From NCBI GenBank assembly GCA_002387565.1, contig DGJT01000041.1, positions 1-8,264 on the forward strand: a stretch of 8,264 nucleotides of DNA, given 5' to 3'. The DNA is from Akkermansiaceae bacterium UBA4589. GTDB taxonomy: Bacteria > Verrucomicrobiota > Verrucomicrobiia > Verrucomicrobiales > Akkermansiaceae. Under the pieces are notes generated by a model. That model had not been told where the DNA came from. It saw only the letters and a program-made list of their open reading frames with translations, and did no database searches. The translations under genes were made by a program, and so were the position numbers. Below are positions 1 through 6,450 of the stretch, piece by piece; positions within the stretch are counted from its first letter, which is position 1, and every line of letters begins with the position of its first letter.

Positions 1-32
1 AATAAAAGGTTCAAGGTCAAAAAAACACCGAT

Positions 33-803
33 TTATTCAACCTCTATATTACCTCTCTCTCGTTCGCGAAGTTGTTCTCTGTAGAGCTTTACTGCCTCTT
101 GGCGCTTGAGCATAAGCCACGCTTGCTGATACACTTGCTTATCCTCTGCGCTTAATGCGGCTAATTCTTGCTCGCTGAATAGTTCTTGGTAGGTATCTTG
201 CTGCTCATTGAGGTATTGTTGTACTTTGCCTTCTAAGTACAGCTCCATGCGCCACTGGTCACGTAACCATTCTCTGGCTTGAGATTTGAAGTCCTCGCCT
301 TGATTGGCTTTATAAGCGCTGCGTTTGCGCCATTGTTCAATAACCTCTTCTGATTGATGTAGTGTCAGCCAGTCGTTCAAACGTAGGTCTAGTTGAGCCT
401 CGTCGATGGGAAAGCTCTTGGAATGGTGACGAGCTTTGATTTTGAGTAGTTCTTCGTCTATGGCTTGCCATGTTGCCCAAATTTGTAATTCATTGAGGCG
501 TGCCGCTGATAGTTGAGCTTTGTCCTCATCTTGATCTAATCCTTCTTGCCACAAGCGGTATTGGATGTGCCAATCTACTTGTGATTGGTAGATAGGCTTA
601 TGGTAAACTAGGGCTGTGATTCTGTCTGTTGGCGTAGATTCTTGCTGATGCTCAGCTTGTTTTGACTTGGCTAACTGACTGACCAATAAGCGATGCAAAG
701 GCCCATTGAGCTGCCAGTCTAAAGTGAATAAAGCCATGGCTACTATATAAAAAGCAAAGCGCCACAGTAGCTTTTTCATCAGAGGGCTTTTAAACTTGGG
801 CAT
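33..803 (-). CDS. Single-pass membrane protein with SurA-N-like helical region, no PPIase domain
   Basis: This 256-residue protein is not firmly recognised. A short basic N-terminus (residues 1-15) leads into one hydrophobic segment (about 15-29) with no obvious cleavage site, so it is probably anchored in the inner membrane with the rest outside the cytoplasm. Residues 62-125 (a TALVYHKPIY strand, a QVDWHIQYRLW helix, then an LNELQIWATWQAIDEELLKIKA helix) have the layout of the N-terminal substrate-binding region of SurA/PpiC-type chaperones. The remainder is charged, Gln/Glu/Arg-rich helix, and no parvulin isomerase domain is visible. The first ATG lies only 5 bases after the hflX stop, which supports co-transcription. 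A second Met at codon 9 (MKKLLWRFAF) is an alternative start giving a more typical signal-anchor. The chaperone role is inference; the reading frame and the membrane segment are clear. Confidence 0.85.
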   Translation of the reverse strand: MPKFKSPLMKKLLWRFAFYIVAMALFTLDWQLNGPLHRLLVSQLAKSKQAEHQQESTPTDRITALVYHKPIYQSQVDWHIQYRLWQEGLDQDEDKAQLSAARLNELQIWATWQAIDEELLKIKARHHSKSFPIDEAQLDLRLNDWLTLHQSEEVIEQWRKRSAYKANQGEDFKSQAREWLRDQWRMELYLEGKVQQYLNEQQDTYQELFSEQELAALSAEDKQVYQQAWLMLKRQEAVKLYREQLRERERGNIEVE

Positions 804-808
804 ATCAA

Positions 809-2125
809 CTAGAGATCTAACTCTTCCTTAGGCTCCTTAGTCACATAAGAAGCAAATTTATTTTCTAAATCTTTAGGCACTACAGCGCTCACCCAAGCAC
901 CTTGAGATTGGTGCTGCAAATCTAGTACCTTGCCTTGTGCGTAGAGCAATGCGAGTAAGTCGCCTCGATCATGAGGAAGCAGGTAATGCTCACACACGAC
1001 CTTGTCCTCTAGCATATGCGCAAAACTCTGCATAAGGTAAGGCAGGGTTTCGTGATTTTTAGCAGATACAAGAACGCAGTCTGGAAATCTGGTTTTGAAG
1101 GCACGTTTTTCCTCGGGTGAAATTTGGTCAATTTTGTTGAGTACAAGGAGTTGAGGTTTGTTCTCAATGCCTAATTCTGCAAGTACTTTTCTCGTGGCAT
1201 TATAGAAAGCTTCAAATTGAGGTTCGCTTGCATCGAGTACATGAATGAGGAAATCAGCTAACACAGCTTCCTCCAAAGTCGCCTTAAATGATTCCACCAA
1301 GCGATGCGGCAAATTACGAATAAATCCTACAGTATCTGTAATGAGTAACGGTTGACCATTAGGTAATTCTATCTTGCGAGTGGTTGGGTCAAGTGTGGCA
1401 AAGAGCTTGTCCTCGGCATAAATATCTGACTGACTTAGGGCATTAAGCAAGGTCGATTTACCCGCATTGGTGTAGCCTACAATGGCAGCGTGACTTAGAG
1501 CGTTTCTCTCGCGTTGTTTACGCTGAGTTTTACGTTGCACTAGTACTTTATCTAACTCTTCTCGTACACGAGCAATGCGCTCACGAGCTATACGTCTATC
1601 GACCTCAATTTGCTTCTCACCCTCACCTCTGGTGGCAGCACCTCCTCCTGCTCCACCCTGTCTATCCAAGTGAGTCCACATCTTAGCCATGCGAGGCAAG
1701 GCGTAATGCATACGGGCTAGCTGTACTTGTAATTGAGCTTCCTGTGTCCTAGCTCTTGAGGCAAAAATATCGAGAATCACCTCTTCTCTATCGATGACGG
1801 TTATCCCACTTTCTTTTTCCCAAGCACGCTGTTGCATGGGGCTGAGCTCATTATCAAAAATAATACAGTCACAATCTAATGATTTAGCTAGTTCGATAAA
1901 CTCAATCGCTTTACCTGTACCACAAAGCCATTTGGTGTTTTTTTTGCGTACAAAGGCCAACTCTGCAGCCACAATACCCACCTCTAAGGTCGTCACCAAC
2001 TCTTTAAGCTCCTCGAGCAAGGCCTCATCTTCGGAATTATTCTTATCAAAAGTCATGCGCAACAACAGGGCTCTTTCGACCTTGTTGGGCTTTTCTTTGA
2101 TTTCAAAGATATTATCCTTACTCAT
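809..2125 (-). CDS. hflX: Ribosome-associated GTPase HflX
   Basis: The gene encodes a 438-residue HflX GTPase, a translation factor that in studied bacteria binds the 50S subunit and splits stalled or stress-inactivated ribosomes. The order is typical. An N-terminal HflX domain (about 17-150) contains the FDNELSPMQQR motif at 90-100. It is followed by the characteristic glycine-rich linker (157-169, GGAGGGAATRGEG) and a basic coiled-coil helix (171-209). The GTPase domain then shows G1 GYTNAGKST (217-225), the FATLDPTTR switch region (242-250), G3 DTVGF (264-268), G4 NKID (330-333) and G5 SAK (354-356). All nucleotide-binding motifs are intact and the length is usual, so it should be active. 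It starts 36 bases after the menD stop at an ATG with no Shine-Dalgarno sequence, and ends 5 bases before the next gene. No hfq or hflK/C lies nearby. Confidence 0.97.
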   Translation of the reverse strand: MSKDNIFEIKEKPNKVERALLLRMTFDKNNSEDEALLEELKELVTTLEVGIVAAELAFVRKKNTKWLCGTGKAIEFIELAKSLDCDCIIFDNELSPMQQRAWEKESGITVIDREEVILDIFASRARTQEAQLQVQLARMHYALPRMAKMWTHLDRQGGAGGGAATRGEGEKQIEVDRRIARERIARVREELDKVLVQRKTQRKQRERNALSHAAIVGYTNAGKSTLLNALSQSDIYAEDKLFATLDPTTRKIELPNGQPLLITDTVGFIRNLPHRLVESFKATLEEAVLADFLIHVLDASEPQFEAFYNATRKVLAELGIENKPQLLVLNKIDQISPEEKRAFKTRFPDCVLVSAKNHETLPYLMQSFAHMLEDKVVCEHYLLPHDRGDLLALLYAQGKVLDLQHQSQGAWVSAVVPKDLENKFASYVTKEPKEELDL

Positions 2126-2161
2126 GAATGATGGTAACTATAAAAATACGCTTAAGGTTGT

Positions 2162-3850
2162 TTAAAGCTGCTTCAATCGCAGGCTCAATTCCTTGCTTTG
2201 CGAAGCATCGGGTCTAATTTCAATAATGTGCAAGCCTGTCAACTCAGACTCGACAACCGCTTCTAAATCTTCTGGCGCGTTGACTAACTTATAATGCGCC
2301 TTCCACAGCTGAGCCAAAGCTGATAAATCTAACTCTGGGTTTTGTAGGATCATTTCCTGCACTTGAGGACTTAAACCTTTAAAAAATGGTAACTGTTCAA
2401 ATATCCTCCCACCTGAATTATTCATAACGACTAAATAAGCCACCGAATCTTGAGGTAATTTTTTGGCTAGAGCAAACGCACCTACATCATAAGAAGTAGT
2501 CACATCACCTAAAACGGCCCATGAAGCGTCACATGAACTGGCTAAGCCTAAGAACGTCGCCACTTGGCCGTCAATACCATTGACCCCCCTGTTAGCTCTG
2601 ACTTCTTCATAACAGACATCAGACTGAGCGGTTAATGCGGCATAGCGAATAGGCAAACTATTACCAAGATACCAACTATTGCCTAAACTCGCAAAAATCG
2701 ACACTTCGCGCATCCATGATGCTTCACTCTGAGGGTAGGCAGCTAATAATTCTTGCAACTTGCCCTGTCTCTTGCGGTCTTGTGGCAACAAATCTAAAAC
2801 ATCATCCACAGCCTCAACATCACCTAATCCTTTGAGTACTCGAGTAATAGAAGTGCATTGAATCCATTGACTTTCTCTGGCGAGACCTGGCTCATGTTGC
2901 CTCGTGATAGACGAAACTTTGACTTTAGGCAATTCTTCTAAATCACGCCAAAAACGCCCACTAGGTACTTCGCCAATACGCAATATTTTACCTGGCTTGT
3001 GTTGTTGTACGATGCTCTCACCACCTAGCAATTCCAAAGCCCCTAGCGCACCACGTAAACCACTAGTGACATCAGCTAATACTGGAGCTTTGAGCTGCTT
3101 GAGAAAGGCGAGCACCTCTGCTCTATCCTCAACCTCTAGCCCTCCTAGCATGACCACTAGACCTCTCCAGGTATCTTGTTCCAAAAAGTGCATCAAGTCA
3201 GCGACTTGAAAAGGCTGACGTTTGAGAGCTATTTTAGAATCTGCATCACCTAAGTCTGGACTGAGCAACCCTCTGAGTTCTTCTGTTTGCAGAGCTTCAA
3301 TGACTTTGATGTCTGTTTCTGGAAATCTAACATTGAGCTGCCACACATCATGACCAGACCAATTTTCTTCTAATTGCTGAACCCACTCATCAGGTGATTC
3401 ATTTAAAGTTAAATCAATATCTATTTTACCCTCAATAAAACCATCAAAAAGTTGCAACTGAGGCATGCACTGAGGAGCACCAGAATCATTATAACTGCGA
3501 GGCAAATCAGCTGATAAAATAATCAGTGGTCTTTGCTGAGTATGAGCCTCAATAACGGCGGGTAATAATTCCGCAATCGCAGTCCCACTTGTGGCGACAA
3601 TGACGCCTACTTTATTCGCTTGATTAGCATAACTCGCTTGTAAGCGACCCAGCATAAAAAAGCCGGCACTACGCTCATCGTAGTGTGACCATACTTGGTA
3701 ACCGTTCTCTTGCGCAACCTGAGTTAAGGCGACAGATAGCACGAGGTTGCGAGCACCTGAGCATACCATCAGCTCTAGCTCACCCAGCCTTTGTAACTGT
3801 TGCGTTAACGTGGCTAAGCCAGTTAGAATCTGATCGTGCGGGTTCTGCAA
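2162..3850 (-). CDS. menD: MenD, SEPHCHC synthase (menaquinone pathway), TTG start
   Basis: This is a 562-residue thiamine-diphosphate enzyme of the MenD family. MenD joins isochorismate and 2-oxoglutarate, releasing CO2, to form SEPHCHC, the committed step of menaquinone synthesis. Visible hallmarks are the cofactor-activating Glu in DERSAGFF (E59), TSGTAIAELLPA (88-98), the NRGVNGIDG motif (420-428), and the ThDP/Mg site GD (448-449) ending in NNSGGRIF (477-484). Length and domain order (PYR, central, PP) are normal. Some motifs are unusual: SGARN (31-35) replaces the common PGSRS, and SADLP (113-117) has Leu where most family members have Arg. The start is TTG: an in-frame TAA lies six codons upstream and no ATG occurs before codon 28, which is inside the conserved core. 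It sits 15 bases after tpiA, and no other men gene is in the window. The ThDP-enzyme assignment is certain; MenD activity is likely. Confidence 0.92.
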   Translation of the reverse strand: MQNPHDQILTGLATLTQQLQRLGELELMVCSGARNLVLSVALTQVAQENGYQVWSHYDERSAGFFMLGRLQASYANQANKVGVIVATSGTAIAELLPAVIEAHTQQRPLIILSADLPRSYNDSGAPQCMPQLQLFDGFIEGKIDIDLTLNESPDEWVQQLEENWSGHDVWQLNVRFPETDIKVIEALQTEELRGLLSPDLGDADSKIALKRQPFQVADLMHFLEQDTWRGLVVMLGGLEVEDRAEVLAFLKQLKAPVLADVTSGLRGALGALELLGGESIVQQHKPGKILRIGEVPSGRFWRDLEELPKVKVSSITRQHEPGLARESQWIQCTSITRVLKGLGDVEAVDDVLDLLPQDRKRQGKLQELLAAYPQSEASWMREVSIFASLGNSWYLGNSLPIRYAALTAQSDVCYEEVRANRGVNGIDGQVATFLGLASSCDASWAVLGDVTTSYDVGAFALAKKLPQDSVAYLVVMNNSGGRIFEQLPFFKGLSPQVQEMILQNPELDLSALAQLWKAHYKLVNAPEDLEAVVESELTGLHIIEIRPDASQSKELSLRLKQL

Positions 3851-3865
3851 CTCTCTAAGTTTAAA

Positions 3866-4630
3866 TTATAAATTAGCTCCAATTTCCGCAAGAGCGTAGA
3901 AGCTATCTGGCTGAAGGCTGGCGCCTCCTACAAGTGCTCCATCAATATCTGGCTGGCTAAAGAGCTCTTGAGCGTTATCTGGTTTAACACTGCCGCCGTA
4001 TTGAATACGTACTTTATCTGCAAGTTCTTGACCTACTTGAGCAGCTAATAGACGACGCACGATAACGTGAGTGTCTTGTGCTTGTTGTGAGGTTGCTGTG
4101 ACACCTGTGCCGATAGCCCAAACTGGCTCATAGGCAATCACGAGCTCACTTAAATCAGCGGCATCAATACCTACTAAACCACCTTTGATCTGTGTTTCAA
4201 GCACGGCTTCAAGCTGACCTGATTCTCTTTCTTCAAGAGTTTCACCAATACAAAAGATAGGGATTAAGCCTGCCTCCAGTACTTTTTTCATTTTAGAATT
4301 AATAAAAGCATCAGTATCACCATAGAGTGTGCGACGCTCACTGTGACCTAAAATCACATATTCTGCACCGACTTCTTTGAGCATGCTGACACTGACCTCG
4401 CCTGTGTAAGCTCCTGAATCTTGGTCTGACACATCTTGTGCCGATAAACCAACAGCTGTATTAGCTAATAACTCTTGAGCCTTTGGTAAAGAAATAAAAG
4501 CTGGAGAGATGACCACATCTACTTGATCAGTTTCTGATTGTAAAAGTGTGTTGAATTCAGTCAAAAAAGCCTCTGTCTCTTGTGGTCCTTTGTTCATTTT
4601 CCAGTTAGCGGCAATAATTAATTTTCTCAT
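3866..4630 (-). CDS. tpiA: Triosephosphate isomerase
   Basis: This is a complete 254-residue triosephosphate isomerase, which interconverts dihydroxyacetone phosphate and glyceraldehyde 3-phosphate in glycolysis and gluconeogenesis; it is a cytosolic TIM barrel. The catalytic set is present: Lys11 in ANWKMN, His96 in GHSERR (95-100), and Glu168 in AYEPVWAIGTG (166-176), which also contains the start of the flexible lid loop. The phosphate-binding parts are YGGSVKP (211-217) and GALVGGASL (231-239). Length is normal for bacteria. It lies 31 bases after pgk in the classic pgk-tpiA order and 15 bases before menD, so shared transcription is likely. The ATG start gives the standard N-terminus directly before the first barrel strand. 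The leader is AT-rich and has no Shine-Dalgarno sequence. Its TAA stop is in the same frame as menD. Confidence 0.98.
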   Translation of the reverse strand: MRKLIIAANWKMNKGPQETEAFLTEFNTLLQSETDQVDVVISPAFISLPKAQELLANTAVGLSAQDVSDQDSGAYTGEVSVSMLKEVGAEYVILGHSERRTLYGDTDAFINSKMKKVLEAGLIPIFCIGETLEERESGQLEAVLETQIKGGLVGIDAADLSELVIAYEPVWAIGTGVTATSQQAQDTHVIVRRLLAAQVGQELADKVRIQYGGSVKPDNAQELFSQPDIDGALVGGASLQPDSFYALAEIGANL

Positions 4631-4661
4631 GTTTTTATAGTATTAAAGTTGATTGGGTTGA

Positions 4662-5858
4662 TTAAATTTCTGTGAGAGCGTCCACACCTGGCAATACCTT
4701 GCCTTCTAGTAGCTCTAATGAGGCTCCACCTCCAGTAGAGATAAAGCTCATCTTGTCTTGGAGGTTGAATTTCTTCACAGCTGTGACTGAATCACCACCG
4801 CCAACAATACTTAGAGCGTCGCTCTGAGCAAGGGCTTCGGCGACTTTTTTCGTACCTGTAGCAAAGCTATCAATCTCAAAAACCCCCATAGGGCCATTCC
4901 AAAGTACTGTTTTGGCGCTCATTAAAACATCGCTAAACTCTTTAATTGCGACCTCTCCGATGTCAATACCTTCCCAACCTGCTGGAATTGTACCACCTTG
5001 ACCGTAGACCTGAGTATTTTGAGTCTCTGCACCATCCTTGAACTCCTGTGTAATTAAGGTGTCTGCAGGCAAGAGGAAATCCACGCCTTTGGCTTTGGCT
5101 TGTTCTAACAAGTCTAGAGCTAAGTCTAATTTATCATTTTCTACGAGTGAATCCCCTACTTCGTAACCCTGAGCCTTACGGAACGTATAAGCCATAGCTC
5201 CTCCAATAATGAAAGCGCTGGCTTTTTCCATGAGTGAGCTGATTACTTGAATTTTATCACTGACTTTAGCGCCACCAATAATGACGACAAATGGTTGTTG
5301 TGGAGCTTCTAGTTCATCTTGCAAATAAGCAAGCTCAAGCGCCATTAAATGACCCATAGCTGCTTTTTCAACAAATTTGGTCACACCGTGCGTAGAAGCA
5401 TGCGCTCTATGTGCTGTACCAAAGGCGTCATTCACAAAAATCTTAGCCTTACCTGCGAGAGCCTTGGCAAAATTAGCCTCATTTTCGGTCTCTTCGTTAT
5501 AAAATCTGACATTTTCAAGGAGCAATACACCACCTGACTGTAATTGAGCTCTTTGCTCCAATGTTGGATCACCTATGCAGTCATGAGCAAACATCACGCC
5601 CTGACCTAAGAGGTTAGCTAAACGAGCAGCTACAGGAGCTAGACTGGCAGATTCCACCTTTTGACCGTTGGGGCGACCCAGATGAGAACACAAGACAAGT
5701 TTAGCACCTTTTGCTAATAATTCTTTAATACTTGGTAGTGCTGCGACGATACGAGTATCATCGGTAATTTCACCATCTTTAAGTGGCACATTAAAATCAA
5801 CACGCATCAAGACTTCTTGGTCTTGTACCTCTAGCTCTTTTATTGATAATTTAGGCAT
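4662..5858 (-). CDS. pgk: Phosphoglycerate kinase
   Basis: This is a complete 398-residue phosphoglycerate kinase, which transfers phosphate from 1,3-bisphosphoglycerate to ADP, the first ATP-making step of glycolysis, in the cytosol. The N-terminal 3-phosphoglycerate domain shows RVDFNVP (19-25), SHLGRP (58-63), LLLENVRFY (112-120) and NDAFGTAHRAHAST (143-156). The C-terminal nucleotide domain shows IGGAKVSDK (194-202), NGPMGVFE (321-328), GGGDS (353-357) and STGGGAS (374-380). Every signature is intact and the length is typical. The ATG is directly followed by the usual short N-terminus. It is probably the first gene of the pgk-tpiA-menD-hflX run, because the 130-base gap upstream is the largest in the window and holds a candidate promoter. 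The leader just before the start is almost pure A/T. Confidence 0.98.
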   Translation of the reverse strand: MPKLSIKELEVQDQEVLMRVDFNVPLKDGEITDDTRIVAALPSIKELLAKGAKLVLCSHLGRPNGQKVESASLAPVAARLANLLGQGVMFAHDCIGDPTLEQRAQLQSGGVLLLENVRFYNEETENEANFAKALAGKAKIFVNDAFGTAHRAHASTHGVTKFVEKAAMGHLMALELAYLQDELEAPQQPFVVIIGGAKVSDKIQVISSLMEKASAFIIGGAMAYTFRKAQGYEVGDSLVENDKLDLALDLLEQAKAKGVDFLLPADTLITQEFKDGAETQNTQVYGQGGTIPAGWEGIDIGEVAIKEFSDVLMSAKTVLWNGPMGVFEIDSFATGTKKVAEALAQSDALSIVGGGDSVTAVKKFNLQDKMSFISTGGGASLELLEGKVLPGVDALTEI

Positions 5859-5872
5859 AATTTAATTTATTA

Positions 5873-5899
5873 ATTAGAGCCTAGCCCATCAGTAGTCAA
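5873..5899 (-). promoter_or_regulatory. Candidate promoter for the pgk-tpiA-menD-hflX run
   Basis: In the 130-base gap upstream of pgk the minus strand has TTGACT (5894-5899, five of six matches to the -35 consensus) and TCTAAT (5873-5878, five of six to the -10) separated by 15 bases, shorter than the ideal 17. The position, 14 bases before the pgk ATG, suits a short AT-rich leader. It is the best promoter-like pair in the gap and is consistent with pgk starting a transcript. Confidence 0.35.
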
Positions 5900-5935
5900 G
5901 GTTTTAAGCAGACTCTTCAAAGGCTTTAATCAGCT

Positions 5936-5968
5936 TTATTTGAGAGAACAAAAAAAAGAGACAAATAA
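5936..5968 (-). terminator. Weak inverted repeat around an eight-T run after the small protein gene
   Basis: On the minus strand TTATTTG (5962-5968) and CAAATAA (5936-5942) form a perfect 7-base inverted repeat with a 19-base loop that contains eight Ts (5950-5957). The stem is AT-rich and the T run lies in the loop, not after it, so this is not a standard intrinsic terminator. It is recorded because it sits 21 bases after the stop of the small protein gene, where the upstream transcript could end. Confidence 0.2.
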
Positions 5969-5988
5969 GTCGTGTAATACATCTATTT

Positions 5989-6450
5989 TTAGTTGTAATC
6001 CGCCTTAGATTTAATCACTAGCAGTTCATCATCTCTAATGATAATATCTTGCTCATCTGTTTTATGGTAAGACTCTGAGCTAATGAGTATCATACTTGAA
6101 TCAGCATCATACTGATAATCTTCATTAGAAATAATAACTAGAACCTCGTCTGCTCTTAAATCATTTTGGTCTACCCCGTCATGGTAAGTCTGCTCGTCTA
6201 ATTGAGAATAATTGATATTCTCTAGATGACTGATTTTTATATCGTAACTCGCAGCCCCTCTATTATAAGAACTCTTGGGAACAATAGCCAACACTTCATC
6301 ATGCCTTAAGCCATACTCATCAAGCTCTACTTTGCCCAATTGATTGATTTGCTTAAATACATACACACACGCAAGTATAGATAACACCACTATAGACGCA
6401 GCCATAACGAAAGGCGTTACCTTATAAATGCGAGTGAATAAATTAGTCAT
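5989..6450 (-). CDS. Small exported repeat protein of unknown function, coupled to pyrC
   Basis: This 153-residue protein is not recognised. Residues 1-10 carry R7 and K10. A hydrophobic stretch (about 11-33) follows, read either as a transmembrane anchor or as a lipoprotein signal ending in ILAC with Cys28 lipidated. The hydrophobic VYVF after Cys28 favours the anchor; the ILAC favours the lipoprotein. The rest is acidic, rich in Asp, Glu, Ser and Tyr, and built from a repeated motif, LRxDEVLxI followed by a Tyr: residues 48-63, 98-113 and 138-153, the last ending exactly at the C-terminus. The first two copies also share an IS pair 12 residues after the Tyr. No catalytic motif is seen. Its ATG overlaps the pyrC stop (ATGACTAA), which indicates translation coupled to pyrC, though a link to pyrimidine synthesis is not implied. 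The intact frame, overlap and protein-level repeats support a real gene. Confidence 0.8.
   Translation of the reverse strand: MTNLFTRIYKVTPFVMAASIVVLSILACVYVFKQINQLGKVELDEYGLRHDEVLAIVPKSSYNRGAASYDIKISHLENINYSQLDEQTYHDGVDQNDLRADEVLVIISNEDYQYDADSSMILISSESYHKTDEQDIIIRDDELLVIKSKADYN
5992..6309 (-). repeat. Protein-level tandem repeats (LRxDEVLxI...Y) in the small protein
   Basis: Three copies of a 16-residue motif lie at 6262-6309 (LRHDEVLAIVPKSSYN), 6112-6159 (LRADEVLVIISNEDYQ) and 5992-6039 (IRDDELLVIKSKADYN). Periods are 50 and then 40 residues. Conserved positions are the hydrophobic-Arg-x-Asp-Glu-(Val/Leu)-Leu-x-Ile core and a Tyr ten residues after the Glu. The underlying DNA has diverged, so this is an old duplication held at protein level, not a recent DNA repeat. 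Confidence 0.8.
6443..6450 (-). promoter_or_regulatory. Stop/start overlap coupling pyrC to the small repeat protein gene
   Basis: On the minus strand the bases read ATGACTAA. The ATG starts the small protein and the TAA ends pyrC in another frame. No Shine-Dalgarno sequence precedes the ATG, so re-initiation by ribosomes finishing pyrC is the likely way this gene is translated. The overlap is seen; the coupling is inferred. Confidence 0.7.

Noticed and set aside
1..32. Possible terminator after the last gene, with a run of seven Ts on the minus strand
   Set aside because: No stem-forming sequence precedes the T run inside the window, and the region is cut by the window edge.
1794..2165. Plus-strand open frame of 123 codons opposite hflX
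   Set aside because: It lies almost wholly opposite the conserved N-terminal part of hflX, and its Ser/Leu-rich translation looks like an antisense shadow.
2904..3209. Plus-strand open frame of 101 codons inside menD
   Set aside because: It is fully antisense to the MenD central domain; the low-complexity Ser/Pro/Thr translation has no recognisable domain.
2162..3850. Alternative reading of MenD as acetolactate synthase or another ThDP decarboxylase
   Set aside because: The NRGVNGIDG and TSGTAIAELLPA segments, the NNSGGRIF ending of the cofactor site and the overall length fit MenD better than acetolactate synthase or pyruvate decarboxylase.
5349..5537. Plus-strand open frame of 62 codons inside pgk
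   Set aside because: It is antisense to highly conserved pgk motifs, with no sign of independent coding.
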